Shown piece after piece: positions 54,403 through 64,000 of a stretch of 64,000 bases of DNA. The DNA comes from DATCJY01 sp036562565. GTDB taxonomy: Bacteria > Bacteroidota > Bacteroidia > Flavobacteriales_D > Sanyastnellaceae. Position 1 is the first letter of the stretch; every line of letters starts with the position of its first letter. The notes under the pieces were generated by a model. That model made no database searches. It saw only the letters and a list, made by a program, of their open reading frames with translations, and was not told the origin of the DNA. The translations under genes were made by a program, and so were the position numbers. The DNA is taken from positions 18,705 to 82,704 of the forward strand of contig DATCJY010000045.1 of NCBI GenBank assembly GCA_036562565.1. Reading direction: 5' to 3'.

Positions 54403-57400
54403 ATGAAAGAAAATTTCTACTCGAGACTTCATGGGCTTAGAACCCTGAAAACCTATTGGCGATCGTATATAAGGCCCTTGGGTCTTTTTATTCCAGCGTT
54501 TCTGTTCTCGCTTGTATCTAGTGCACAATGTGATGGTTCTTACTGTAATTCCAATTTTACTAGTGTCGAATTTGAATACATCACTAACGTCAACTTCGCT
54601 GGCATTAACAATTCATCTGTTGGCACAACCGGAGGTCCTGTAAACTATACCGCACAAAGCGGATCCGTAACAGTAGGTGTTCCATATGAAATGACTGTGA
54701 CTATAGTAGCTGATGCCAATGAATTTATATACGCATTCATCGACTGGAACCAAAACGGTGTTCTCAATGATGAAGGTGAAGTATATACTTTGGCAAGTAA
54801 TTCCAATATTTCAGGTGACCACACCATTACAATTATTCCTCCACTTGATGCGTCTCTCGGTAGCACTAGGATGCGTATTATGCTGGACTGGAATGGAGCG
54901 GTTCCTAATCCTTGTAAGAACGCTACTTTTGGAGAAGCTGAAGATTATTGTCTGAATGTATTTGCGGCAGAACCGTGTTCTGGTGTACATCCACTCGGTA
55001 ACACGACATCTTCAGTTACCTCCATTTGCACAGGTCTTAACTTTACCCTTGGTATCCAGAACACTCCAACAGTCGGAGGCATTGACTATCAATGGCAAAC
55101 TTCTCCTGATGGAGAAACATGGACCAATGCCGGTCCAAATAGTTCAAACTGGAGCACTTCTATTACAGCTAATACCTATTTCAGAGTTACTGCGACTTGT
55201 ATAGCAACAGGCGATAGTGATACGTCCATTCCAGTAATGGTAGAAGCAATACCTTGTATTCAACAACCATCCGGCACAGCTTCCCAAACCTTTACAACAT
55301 GTAATGGCACTTATTATGATGCAGGTGGAATTAGCGGCCAATACCCCAATAATCAAAATAGTACCTTGACCATAATACCTGAGCCAGGCTATGTTGTACA
55401 AGTAACTTTTACGGCTTTTAATGTTGAGAACAACTACGATTACCTATTAATTTATGATGGTGATAACACGAGTGGCTCTCAATTCCTTTCAAGTTATGTT
55501 AATCCTGGGTTTGGCTTTGCGCCTAATGGTGCTTGGACAGGTACACTTGCCAACGGATTAACTTTTACTTCAACACTAGGCCCACTCACATTTGTGTTCT
55601 CATCAGATGGTAGCGTGAACAATCCGGGGTGGATAGCCAATTTCAGCTGTATCATAGCACCAAACTGTTTGCCTCCAACGGGATTAACCGCCACTGGTGT
55701 TGAAGATGGAAGTAGCACTCTTAACTGGAATGCGTCAACCTCTGAAAACATTAATGGCTACGAATGGATTGTTGTGGAACAAGGTGCCGGCTTCGATGGA
55801 ACGCCATTGGCTTCAGGAACAACCGGTGTGGATGAAACTACTGATATTGCCGAAGGCCTTGAAGACTTTACAACCTATCACTTTTTTGTAAGATCAATCT
55901 GTGATGATGAATCAAATAGTGTGTGGACCGGTCCTGGTATCATACCCGGAGCGTGCACAGATAACATTTTTGGACAATATCCTTCTGACGTTTTCGAACC
56001 AGTGTGTAATTCAGAGCTCAATACCATCGTTACCTGTGCATATGCTGGCGAATACTCGATGGTTACTGTAGAGGAAGATATGGACTACACCTTTGGAATT
56101 AGCGTTCCTTCTGACATCATCACCATTACTAGCGAAGACGGAGCAACTATCTATGCCACAGGTACAGGAGGATCATTAACCTGGGTATCCACTATAACCG
56201 GTAATGTGCGCTTTTACACTCACATAGCAGACTGTAATCCTCAATCAACTTGCCGTGTGAAAACGATTCAGTGCGGTCAGCCATGGGTAAACGAAGCAGA
56301 TATTGAAGTTGTTTATACTTTGGGGGGATTGCCAATGGTATTTGGAGACGAGCACGTAATCCAAGCTGTCGTTACAAACCCTGCCGCTGATACATGGACT
56401 AAAACATTTACATTGAACATCACCGGTGCAAATACGTTCACATCTAGCTATGAGTTGACTTTGGACGGATTCTCTACCGAGATTATTTCTTTCGAGCCAT
56501 TCACTCCTACCAACTTAGGTATGCAAACTGTAACGGTATCCACAGAACCTGATAACGTAAACTCCAATAACACCTATTCAGTACAACAGCTGGTTACCCC
56601 CAACCTATTCTCTCACAAAGAACCTGAAGCCCCTATGGCTAATGGCGGGGTCGGAATTGGTGGTGGTTTCACTGGTAATTTCGTAGCCAAGTTCACTACA
56701 TCTGCCCCCGGAGAATTAAACGAAATTAAAGTGGACTTCACCGGTGAAGGCGGGGTAAATTATCAATACCGTGTTTTTGCTGCAGATGGTCCCGGAGGCT
56801 TACCAGGAACCATTCTTTTTGATTCACCAGTTCAAATAAGTGTTCCCGGGCAGGCGTTTTTACCTGTTTCTCCGGCAGTTCCAGTGGATGGTGATTTCTA
56901 TGTTGGATTGAGAGAATTGGGAACCAACTTCCAATTCAACTATCAGGATGAATCTCCGTTGCGAACAGGTGTTTTCTATTTCAACACAGAAGACGGTACT
57001 TTCCCTTGGACAGATATCGCATTTAGCGGAGCTCCAACAGCGCGTTTGGCAATCGAAGCTCAGTTGTTCACCGAAACCGCGCCTAACTGTGCATTGAATG
57101 GAGCGCCTACCAATGGCAATTTGGTTTGTCATATGGCCGGTACCATATTGACCTGGGCGAGTGGTGGTGGTGCTCCTACTGGCTACCACGTTTACTTTGG
57201 TACTGAACCTGAACCGCCTTTCGTTGGCGATGTTACATCGCCATACTATGAGGTTCCTTCTCTTGAGGAAAATTCTGTATATTACTGGTACGTTGTTCCT
57301 TTCAACTCATTTGGTGATGCAACAGGCTGTACAGATGTTCACATGTTTATTGCAAGCACGGATGGCTGTTTCTGCTATCCGGGATATACAACTGGTACGA

Positions 57401-59682
57401 ATAGCGGTGACCTTATTGCTAACGTAGAAATTCCTGGCACTACACTTGCGAACTACACCGGTACTGAACCTGGTGGTCCATACTATACCTACTTCACCGG
57501 TGAGCCTAACTATACTGCAGAATTACAAGCGGGGACTTCTTACGAAATACTAATTTCTACAGGTTCATTTAGTGGTCAGCACGTTGCTGTATGGATTGAC
57601 TACAATGACAACGGTATCTTCGAGGAAAATGAGCGAATCGGTTACACAACGGTATCGATCAATGGTAACAGCACGGCATCTTTCCCAATTTATTTGGATT
57701 GCCAAGCACCAGTAGGAGTGCATAGAATGCGTGTACGCATGGTTTGGAACACTCCGGGAATCAACATTGATCCTTGTGACACATATGGCTGGGGTGAAAC
57801 AGAGGACTATGATATCACGATCACTGAACCTCCAGTTTGTCCTACTCCATTTGGCGGTTTTGCAGAGTACATCACGGATGTAAGCGCTGTTCTATACTGG
57901 TCAGCCGGTTGTTTGGAAGAGAACTGGGATGTACACTTGACAGTAGCAGGAGGAGGTGCACCTACAGACGAACCTTCTCACCCGAACGCTACTTCACCAC
58001 TTGCTGTTGACGGCTTGGAACCGTTTACCTTCTATGAGTTCTGGGTAATGGCTAAGTGCGATGATGAAAATAGCAGCGATTGGGCAGGTCCATTCACCTT
58101 TGTCACCTGGGCAGTCCCTCCACCGGCTAATGATAACCCATGTGGTGCGATTGCACTTCCTGTTAATGAGGATTGCGTATACACAGAGGTTTCCAATGAG
58201 CTTGCTTCAAACACTCCATTTATTCCTGACCCAACATGTGCATTATATAATGGTGCAGACGTTTGGTTTACCGTAGTCGTTCCTGCCAATGGAATTATTA
58301 CAATTGATACCCAAGAAGGTACAATTGATGATGCTAGTATGGCTATCTATGTAGCAGATGATTGTATGGGTACCTTTACTCAAATTGCTTGTAACGATGA
58401 TGACAGCCCATCAGGAGGTACATGGATGCCTTACATTTCTTTGAGTAACCAGACACCAGGTCAAACATTGTATATCCGTTTGTTCTCTTATGGAAACTTT
58501 GACACCGGTACTTTCGGTATCTGTGCTACTTCGCCTTGTCTAGCTCCTGCAGCTGACCAAATTGTTACAGATGTAGTGAACAACACGGTCACTATTACTT
58601 GGCCATCCATGGGCGAAGGAGTTACATACAATTGGGAACTGCGCGAAGATGGTGAAGCCGGTAGTGGTGAAACAGGTTTGGTACAATCCGGCACAACCGA
58701 GGAAACCAGCATTACCATCACTGGCTTGAACTATCTATCTGTATATTCATTCTACATCAGCACCAATTGCTCTGAAACATCTACCAGCGCATGGTCGGGA
58801 GCGGTGAATATTGTAACCGGTCTAGAACCAGGTTGTATGGATGAAAACGCATGTAACTATAACCCGAATGCAGCTGTTGATGACGGTTCATGTATTGAAG
58901 AAGAAACCACGTGGTATGCTGATGCCGATGGTGACGGATTCGGTGACCCTGAAGTATCTGTTTTGGCGTGTGAAGGTCCTGCCGGTTATGTACATGACAA
59001 CTCAGACTGTGATGATACAGACGCATCAGTTTGGCAATCCGGCAACCTCTTCATCGATGCCGATGGTGATGGTTACGATGCCGGAACACAGGAAGCTTGT
59101 TATGGTTCAACCGTACCTGAAGGGTTGTCTTTGACTTCACTTGGTAACGACTGTAACGATAACGATCCAAATGTTCAAGGCCAACAAGTGCTTGAAATAA
59201 TACTCGCACTGCCGATTAATGAAGTTTGTCATAATGGCTCTGCATTTACTCTAACAGGTGGTTCCCCAGCCGGAGGTACTTGGTCATCTTCCACACCGGG
59301 AGCTATAACCGGTAACCAATTCAACCCTGCTGCTGCCGGAATCGGAGAACATACCATCACTTACTCTTTGGGTGGTGACGGCATCTGTACTATCGGAGGA
59401 AGTGCCAGTGCCAATATTTCTGTAGTATTCTGTCCAGGAATAGACGAGGAAAGTGCACAATACATTGCGCTCTATCCTACCTATACCACCGGTGATGTAA
59501 CCGTAGTTGGTATAGAACTTAAAGAAGCGGTTATTATGGATGTGAATGGAAAACGTATTCAGACCCATTCATTGAGCAACACTTCTACTATTCCAATGGC
59601 AGAACTCCCTGCAGGAATTTACTTTGTAAGAATTGAAGGCAATGATATTGTTCGCACCTTCAAGGTGGTTAGAGTAAATTAA
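54403..59682 (+). CDS. Giant multidomain surface protein with T9SS sorting domain
   Basis: 1759 residues. Signal region about 25-45; GEVED domain (about 100-190, GEAEDYC); an Ig-like stretch; CUB-like domain (about 285-425); FN3-like domain; a second GEVED domain (about 990-1145); FN3; PPC-like domain (about 1240-1370); FN3; a GCMDENACNYNPNAAVDDGS element at about 1477; calcium- or copper-site repeats DADGDGFGD and DADGDGYDAG with NDCDDTD (about 1495-1600, MopE-like); and a T9SS sorting domain (about 1685-1759, ending TFKVVRVN). It is exported through T9SS and held at the surface, probably for adhesion. The next gene shares its modules, so they are paralogues. Confidence 0.9.
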   Translation: MKENFYSRLHGLRTLKTYWRSYIRPLGLFIPAFLFSLVSSAQCDGSYCNSNFTSVEFEYITNVNFAGINNSSVGTTGGPVNYTAQSGSVTVGVPYEMTVTIVADANEFIYAFIDWNQNGVLNDEGEVYTLASNSNISGDHTITIIPPLDASLGSTRMRIMLDWNGAVPNPCKNATFGEAEDYCLNVFAAEPCSGVHPLGNTTSSVTSICTGLNFTLGIQNTPTVGGIDYQWQTSPDGETWTNAGPNSSNWSTSITANTYFRVTATCIATGDSDTSIPVMVEAIPCIQQPSGTASQTFTTCNGTYYDAGGISGQYPNNQNSTLTIIPEPGYVVQVTFTAFNVENNYDYLLIYDGDNTSGSQFLSSYVNPGFGFAPNGAWTGTLANGLTFTSTLGPLTFVFSSDGSVNNPGWIANFSCIIAPNCLPPTGLTATGVEDGSSTLNWNASTSENINGYEWIVVEQGAGFDGTPLASGTTGVDETTDIAEGLEDFTTYHFFVRSICDDESNSVWTGPGIIPGACTDNIFGQYPSDVFEPVCNSELNTIVTCAYAGEYSMVTVEEDMDYTFGISVPSDIITITSEDGATIYATGTGGSLTWVSTITGNVRFYTHIADCNPQSTCRVKTIQCGQPWVNEADIEVVYTLGGLPMVFGDEHVIQAVVTNPAADTWTKTFTLNITGANTFTSSYELTLDGFSTEIISFEPFTPTNLGMQTVTVSTEPDNVNSNNTYSVQQLVTPNLFSHKEPEAPMANGGVGIGGGFTGNFVAKFTTSAPGELNEIKVDFTGEGGVNYQYRVFAADGPGGLPGTILFDSPVQISVPGQAFLPVSPAVPVDGDFYVGLRELGTNFQFNYQDESPLRTGVFYFNTEDGTFPWTDIAFSGAPTARLAIEAQLFTETAPNCALNGAPTNGNLVCHMAGTILTWASGGGAPTGYHVYFGTEPEPPFVGDVTSPYYEVPSLEENSVYYWYVVPFNSFGDATGCTDVHMFIASTDGCFCYPGYTTGTNSGDLIANVEIPGTTLANYTGTEPGGPYYTYFTGEPNYTAELQAGTSYEILISTGSFSGQHVAVWIDYNDNGIFEENERIGYTTVSINGNSTASFPIYLDCQAPVGVHRMRVRMVWNTPGINIDPCDTYGWGETEDYDITITEPPVCPTPFGGFAEYITDVSAVLYWSAGCLEENWDVHLTVAGGGAPTDEPSHPNATSPLAVDGLEPFTFYEFWVMAKCDDENSSDWAGPFTFVTWAVPPPANDNPCGAIALPVNEDCVYTEVSNELASNTPFIPDPTCALYNGADVWFTVVVPANGIITIDTQEGTIDDASMAIYVADDCMGTFTQIACNDDDSPSGGTWMPYISLSNQTPGQTLYIRLFSYGNFDTGTFGICATSPCLAPAADQIVTDVVNNTVTITWPSMGEGVTYNWELREDGEAGSGETGLVQSGTTEETSITITGLNYLSVYSFYISTNCSETSTSAWSGAVNIVTGLEPGCMDENACNYNPNAAVDDGSCIEEETTWYADADGDGFGDPEVSVLACEGPAGYVHDNSDCDDTDASVWQSGNLFIDADGDGYDAGTQEACYGSTVPEGLSLTSLGNDCNDNDPNVQGQQVLEIILALPINEVCHNGSAFTLTGGSPAGGTWSSSTPGAITGNQFNPAAAGIGEHTITYSLGGDGICTIGGSASANISVVFCPGIDEESAQYIALYPTYTTGDVTVVGIELKEAVIMDVNGKRIQTHSLSNTSTIPMAELPAGIYFVRIEGNDIVRTFKVVRVN

Positions 59683-59700
59683 TTGTCTATCAAATAAGTT

Positions 59701-59733
59701 AAAAAAAGGCTCCCCTTTCGGGGAGCCTTTTTT
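59701..59733 (+). terminator. Terminator of the giant surface-protein gene
   Basis: AAAAAAAGGCTCCCC / GGGGAGCCTTTTTT with a TTTC loop, 18 nt after the stop. Confidence 0.9.
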
Positions 59734-60049
59734 CTCCATAAAAATTTCTCCCCAAAATTTCATAAACAAGCTTCACTTGGATGATTGAATATGATAGGCG
59801 CCCTCCTTTTCACTAACTAATTACCAACCACTTAAATGATTTACTAAGTCCCTACGAGTAACACCTAAACACTCAAAATAAACTTTAACACTTTTTTAAT
59901 CCTTCTTAAAAAATGCTTCAACTAGCTGACTTACAACCCCCTCAAATTTGAATAGAGATGGACCATAATCCATTGTTAAGAACAGGCCTAAGAAAGAATG
60001 ATGGAGATTCAATCAGTCATATATTTTTACCACGCGTGGATTAGAATTT

Positions 60050-60074
60050 GATGCAACTTCTATCAAGTTGCGTC
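60050..60074. repeat. Inverted repeat upstream of the second giant gene
   Basis: GATGCAACTT / AAGTTGCGTC, 10-bp arms with one T-G pair and a CTATC loop, 53 nt before the ATG. It may be a leader hairpin or operator. The remaining 390 nt of this gap are AT-rich with no gene seen. Confidence 0.4.
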
Positions 60075-60126
60075 AATAATAACCACCTCCTTAATTCTTA
60101 ATTAATTATTAATCTTCACATTTTAG

Positions 60127-63100
60127 ATGATGAAAGAAAACAATTACTCCTGCTGTCGTCAGGCTTACCGATGGCCGACTACACACAAAAGACATCGGTT
60201 CTTGCCGCAGATTATTTCATTATTCGTGGCATTCTTTATTACACTGCCCTTATTCTCACAGCAATATGTGATTATAGGGTCGCAAGGATCTAGCTCCAAC
60301 ACCTCAGCCAGCCCAGTTAGTGTCTTCTATGAAAGCAGAAGAATGCAAATGCTGTATTATGCTTCAGAGATAGCCGCGGCAGGCGGAGGAGCAGGTGCTA
60401 TTGAAGCATTGGCATGGGATGTAAGTCAAGTATACTGGGGTGGTACTCTCCCAGGCTATACTATTAAAATGGGACATACCAATGCTACTCAAATTCCGAA
60501 TGCATTCATCGAAGGCTTGCAAGTGGTTAAATCAAGTTTTGATTATCAACCTGCTCTCGGTTTCAATGACATTGTATTTGATGAGCCCTTCGAATGGGAT
60601 GGCACAAGCAACATCATTGTTGAAATATGCTTCGGGGTAGGAACGTATTCATCCGGTGCTGCTCATGGTAGCTGCTGGACATACTCTAGCCCTAACAGTG
60701 TGTTGCATCGCCAACAGGACGATGAAAATGCGTGTGGCGAAACTACCACATCAAGTACTTTAGGCAGTAAAGCACGCGTTCGTTTCATGATGCCAGTTAA
60801 TACCTGCTTACCGGCTTCAGGCCTTTCCGTATCTAACATCACTGCATACGGAGCAGACTTTAGCTGGAATGCTTCCACTTCTGATCCGCAAGACGGTTAT
60901 AATTGGGAAGTAGTGGATGGTTCGAACAATGTTGTCGTATCGGGCAACTCATCAGAAACCAGCGTAACTGTATCCGGCCTTACTCCTTTGTCTTCGTACT
61001 CTTTCAAAGTATATGCAAATTGTGAAGATGGAGTAGATGAAAGTTCACCTATTTCAATCCCATTTAGTACCATTGCTTCTTGTCTACCGCCATCAAATAT
61101 TAATATAACTAGCATCACTACTACTTCCGTAGAATTGAGCTGGAATGCTTCCACTTCAAATCCGGAAAATGGATATGTGTGGCAAGTGCGCTTAGGAGAA
61201 ACGGTTGTTGAAACTGGTATATCAGAAGGTCTAAATGCTTCGGTAGAAGGTTTGACTCCAAACACCACTTACACTTTTTATGTTAGAGCACAATGTGATG
61301 ATGTTGACACAAGTGTGTGGGCTCCTTCTTATTCCTTCTTTACAGGATATTGTATTCCAACCGCTTCCAACACTTCGGATTACATTTCCAACTTCGCAAC
61401 TACTCTTGCTCTGCAGAACGTAACAAACCCAACGACAGGAACTTATGGCTACACGGATCATTCCTCATTGGTAATTCAACACTACGCAGGTGGTTCTTTC
61501 AACTTCTCAACTACTTATGTAAGTGGCAATAATGGTGTGAGAATCTGGGTTGACTGGAATAATAACTTGGAATTTGAAGAATCTGAAATAGTTTATCAAC
61601 ACTATAGCAATGAAGCAACTAAAGCAGGGGCTATCTCTATTCCTGCAGGAACTCCTAACGGTAGTTACAGACTCCGTATCCGTTCACAATGGGGTTCTAC
61701 AACTGTATATCCACCTGCATGTGGCAATATCAATTGGGGTGAGGCTGAAGACTATACACTCGAAGTTGTTGACGCTCCACCATGTACACCTCCAAACAAT
61801 CTTGCGATTTCAGGTCTAACAACGACTTCGGCTACCATCTCATGGACTTCATCATCAGAACCCGAAAATGGATTTGCATGGACTCTAACAGATGGTGATG
61901 ATAATGAGATAGCGAATGGTACCACTGATGATACAGTAGTCACAATAGAAGATCTCGATTTGGAAGTGCCATATACCTTCTCGGTTCTATCACTTTGCAG
62001 TGATGAAACTGAAAGTTCATCTGTTTCTCTCCAATTTATTCTTGAATACTGCACCGTAGGTAGCACAAGTAATTTAGGCTCCTTTGGAGACCACATCTCA
62101 AGCGTTACCCTCACAGGTACAGAAACCGTTGTTAACCCATCGACATACAATTCAGTTGGTTACCAAAACTTCTCAAATATTTCTGTAACTCAATATGCAG
62201 GTCTCAGTGTTAGCTTTACAATCACTGCCGGTAGCGCAGACTACCCCCATACAAAACACATTTGGGTAGACTGGAATAACGATTTAGTGTTCAGTGCTAA
62301 CGAGTTGGTTTACATGAATATTTCCGAGAATATCACTCCTACAACTTCCGGCTCATTTACAATTGATAGCAACCAAGCACCGGGTTCCTATAGAATGCGT
62401 ATCCGTTCTAAAGACGGTGGTAATGAAAACTTATCTCCATGTGGCAATGAGTCTTGGAGTGAAACTGAAGACTACACTTTGATTGTTCTTCCTGCTCCCC
62501 CATGCATGCCTCCTACTTTGTCAATCGTAAGTGTTTCCAGTGAGAGCGTTACTTTCACTTGGACAGCACCAAATGGTACTCCACTTGAATACCAATGGTA
62601 CATCACAGATGAAAATGACGAAACTGTAGCTTCTGGTACTTCTACAGAAGTAGAAACAGTGACAGCTACAGGTCTTAGTGCATCTTCTGACTACACCATT
62701 CACATTTCAAGTCTATGTGAAGACGAAGAAGTAAGCCCTACATCTATTGCGTCATTCTCTACTCCATGTCCTAAAATCACTGAATTCCCGTACGTGGAAT
62801 CATTTGAAGAAGATTCTCAATGGGTGGGATGCTGGATCGTGGACAACAATCCTGATGCAATGTGGGGTCTCGGAATAGGAAGTTTATATGGAGATGTTCC
62901 TGGCCCACACTCAGGAGAATACAACGCACTACTCTATGGTGGAGGATACGATTATGCAGCACTCTACACACCAATTCTCGACTTGACCAGCTTAATGGCT
63001 TCAGGTGCTGAATTGAACTTCGCGTATGCCAACCCGTACTTTGATGACTATGATGAACTAGAAGTGTGGTATAAATCATCCGAAGATGGTGACTGGAACA

Positions 63101-64000
63101 TGATAGCAAGCTTCGGTACTCCTACAGCGGAAGATTGGACTGAAATAACCCTTACCCTTCCTGACATCTCTGCTGATTACCAAATTGCATTCGTAGGATA
63201 CTCTACTTTTGCCGAAACATTGGTATTGGATGATGTCATTATCAGAGCAATTGAGCCTAGCTGTGCTGCAGTGACTGACGTAGAGGTGGTAAGCACAACT
63301 ACAGACTCTGCCATCATCACTTGGACAGCAAGTGAGACAACTCCTGCTAATGGCTATAACTGGACCGTATACAATGCGGATAACGAAGAAGTGGCAAGCG
63401 GTAATGCTGAAGAAAACGTGGCTACCGTTACAGGCTTGGCTGCAAACACAACTTACACTATCGTAGTTATCACCGCATGTGACGATGTGACATTTAGTGA
63501 CCCTTCAGAAGCAGTTGAATTCACTACCGAACATATTCTTGGTTGTACAGACGAAACTGCTTGCAACTACAACCCTGATGCTACTGAAGATGATGGTTCA
63601 TGCTCATATGAACCAACTACTTGGTACCTCGATGCTGACGGTGACGGTTACGGTGATGCTTCCGAAGCCCAAGAGGCTTGCCAACAACCTGAAGGTTATG
63701 TAGCAAATAACACCGACTGCGATGATAGTGATGCTACTGTATGGCAATCAGCTACACTTTACATCGATGCTGACGGTGATGGTTATGATGCCGGTTCTGA
63801 AACCGTTTGCTACGGTGATAATATTCCGGAAGGATATGCTGCCGAAACTCTAGGTACTGACTGTAATGACACAGATGCTGCCGCTTACCAATCTGCTGAA
63901 CTTTATATAGATGCCGATGGTGACGGTTATGATGCAGGCTCTGAAACTGTTTGTTACGGTGATGAAATTCCGGAAGGATACGCTGCCGAAACTCTAGGCA
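60127..64000 (+). CDS. Giant multidomain surface protein, 3' end beyond window
   Basis: Open without a stop from the ATG to the window end, at least 1291 residues; an ATG follows at once as an alternative. Signal segment about 32-47 (SLFVAFFITLPLFSQ). An N-terminal unassigned beta domain (about 48-228), two FN3 domains (229-410), GEVED (404-548, INWGEAEDYT), FN3, GEVED (641-788, WSETEDYTL), FN3, a choice-of-anchor-J/MAM-like domain (882-1040), FN3, the GCTDETACNYNPDATEDDGS element at 1139, then DADGDGYxDAG repeats with NDTD. A T9SS sorting domain is expected after the cut. It is a paralogue of the preceding gene. Confidence 0.88.
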   Translation, partial: MMKENNYSCCRQAYRWPTTHKRHRFLPQIISLFVAFFITLPLFSQQYVIIGSQGSSSNTSASPVSVFYESRRMQMLYYASEIAAAGGGAGAIEALAWDVSQVYWGGTLPGYTIKMGHTNATQIPNAFIEGLQVVKSSFDYQPALGFNDIVFDEPFEWDGTSNIIVEICFGVGTYSSGAAHGSCWTYSSPNSVLHRQQDDENACGETTTSSTLGSKARVRFMMPVNTCLPASGLSVSNITAYGADFSWNASTSDPQDGYNWEVVDGSNNVVVSGNSSETSVTVSGLTPLSSYSFKVYANCEDGVDESSPISIPFSTIASCLPPSNINITSITTTSVELSWNASTSNPENGYVWQVRLGETVVETGISEGLNASVEGLTPNTTYTFYVRAQCDDVDTSVWAPSYSFFTGYCIPTASNTSDYISNFATTLALQNVTNPTTGTYGYTDHSSLVIQHYAGGSFNFSTTYVSGNNGVRIWVDWNNNLEFEESEIVYQHYSNEATKAGAISIPAGTPNGSYRLRIRSQWGSTTVYPPACGNINWGEAEDYTLEVVDAPPCTPPNNLAISGLTTTSATISWTSSSEPENGFAWTLTDGDDNEIANGTTDDTVVTIEDLDLEVPYTFSVLSLCSDETESSSVSLQFILEYCTVGSTSNLGSFGDHISSVTLTGTETVVNPSTYNSVGYQNFSNISVTQYAGLSVSFTITAGSADYPHTKHIWVDWNNDLVFSANELVYMNISENITPTTSGSFTIDSNQAPGSYRMRIRSKDGGNENLSPCGNESWSETEDYTLIVLPAPPCMPPTLSIVSVSSESVTFTWTAPNGTPLEYQWYITDENDETVASGTSTEVETVTATGLSASSDYTIHISSLCEDEEVSPTSIASFSTPCPKITEFPYVESFEEDSQWVGCWIVDNNPDAMWGLGIGSLYGDVPGPHSGEYNALLYGGGYDYAALYTPILDLTSLMASGAELNFAYANPYFDDYDELEVWYKSSEDGDWNMIASFGTPTAEDWTEITLTLPDISADYQIAFVGYSTFAETLVLDDVIIRAIEPSCAAVTDVEVVSTTTDSAIITWTASETTPANGYNWTVYNADNEEVASGNAEENVATVTGLAANTTYTIVVITACDDVTFSDPSEAVEFTTEHILGCTDETACNYNPDATEDDGSCSYEPTTWYLDADGDGYGDASEAQEACQQPEGYVANNTDCDDSDATVWQSATLYIDADGDGYDAGSETVCYGDNIPEGYAAETLGTDCNDTDAAAYQSAELYIDADGDGYDAGSETVCYGDEIPEGYAAETLG
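63757..64000 (+). repeat. 144-bp in-frame tandem repeat running off the window
   Basis: Units begin at 63757 and 63901, each coding 48 residues starting LYIDADGDGYDAGSETVCYG and containing GTDCNDTDAAAYQS. The second is cut by the edge, so the copy number is unknown. A diverged relative of 46 residues precedes them. The DADGDGYDAG part resembles calcium-binding loops and MopE metal sites. Confidence 0.9.

Noticed and set aside
63757..64000. CRISPR-like periodic repeat
   Set aside because: The 144-bp period codes in frame for DADGDG repeats with no short repeat-spacer pattern and no cas genes; it is a protein repeat.

Overview
The window looks like a chromosomal segment of a Bacteroidota bacterium, most likely near the Flavobacteriia. 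The grounds are: secreted proteins ending in a type IX secretion (T9SS) sorting domain, TonB-dependent receptors with an N-terminal carboxypeptidase-regulatory-like domain, a DUF5686 outer-membrane protein, a 7TMR-DISM histidine kinase, the B. subtilis-like sdhCAB layout, promoters with a TAnnTTYG -7 box, and the near absence of Shine-Dalgarno sites. All functional calls rest on reading motifs in the sequence; no database search was run.

Layout. 1-11.4 kb is a plus-strand heavy-metal cluster: a Cys-rich HYC_CC_PP-type protein (cut by the window edge), a secreted HMA protein, a TonB receptor, an HMA-MauE membrane fusion, a His-rich protein, then a TolC / adaptor / RND pump set interleaved with a metal-binding lipoprotein. 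11.5-14 kb holds a small Fe-S protein, an MFS carrier and a convergent DUF1853 gene. 14.0-14.4 kb is a structured intergenic region. 14.4-18 kb is succinate dehydrogenase sdhCAB, followed by an M3 peptidase and a porin.

21.8-27.4 kb is a minus-strand run of five genes: an E1-like ThiF protein, a GNAT-like protein, a 7TMR-DISM histidine kinase, a receiver-kinase hybrid and a lone receiver. Next to it, divergently, lies a sigma-54 activator-type response regulator without a visible DNA-binding domain. This is the best candidate for an undescribed system: two small-molecule enzymes beside a membrane sensor and its phosphorelay. 28.9-33.4 kb has a universal stress protein, an alpha/beta hydrolase with pdxJ, a CBS protein and a MazG-like protein. 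33.5-36.8 kb is thrS-infC-rpmI-rplT, with infC probably starting at ATT. 36.8-46.4 kb has an NHLRC2-like protein, a TPR lipoprotein, recA, a cupredoxin T9SS protein, dtd/recG and an SDR. 46.4-49.8 kb is a Fur/Zur-type regulator divergent from a TonB receptor and lipoprotein, with two TTGCAA-N5-TTGCAA operator-like sites between them. 49.9-54 kb has queA, the DUF5686 protein and tRNA-Leu(CAA). From 54.4 kb to the end lie two giant T9SS-type adhesin-like proteins, the second running off the window inside a 144-bp tandem repeat.

Intergenic regions hold several candidate small RNAs: a terminator-bounded pair of related elements near 32.4 and 42.6 kb, a U-tailed three-way structure at 54.2 kb, and a terminator-flanked element at 14.0-14.3 kb. 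A palindrome overlaps the recA promoter.
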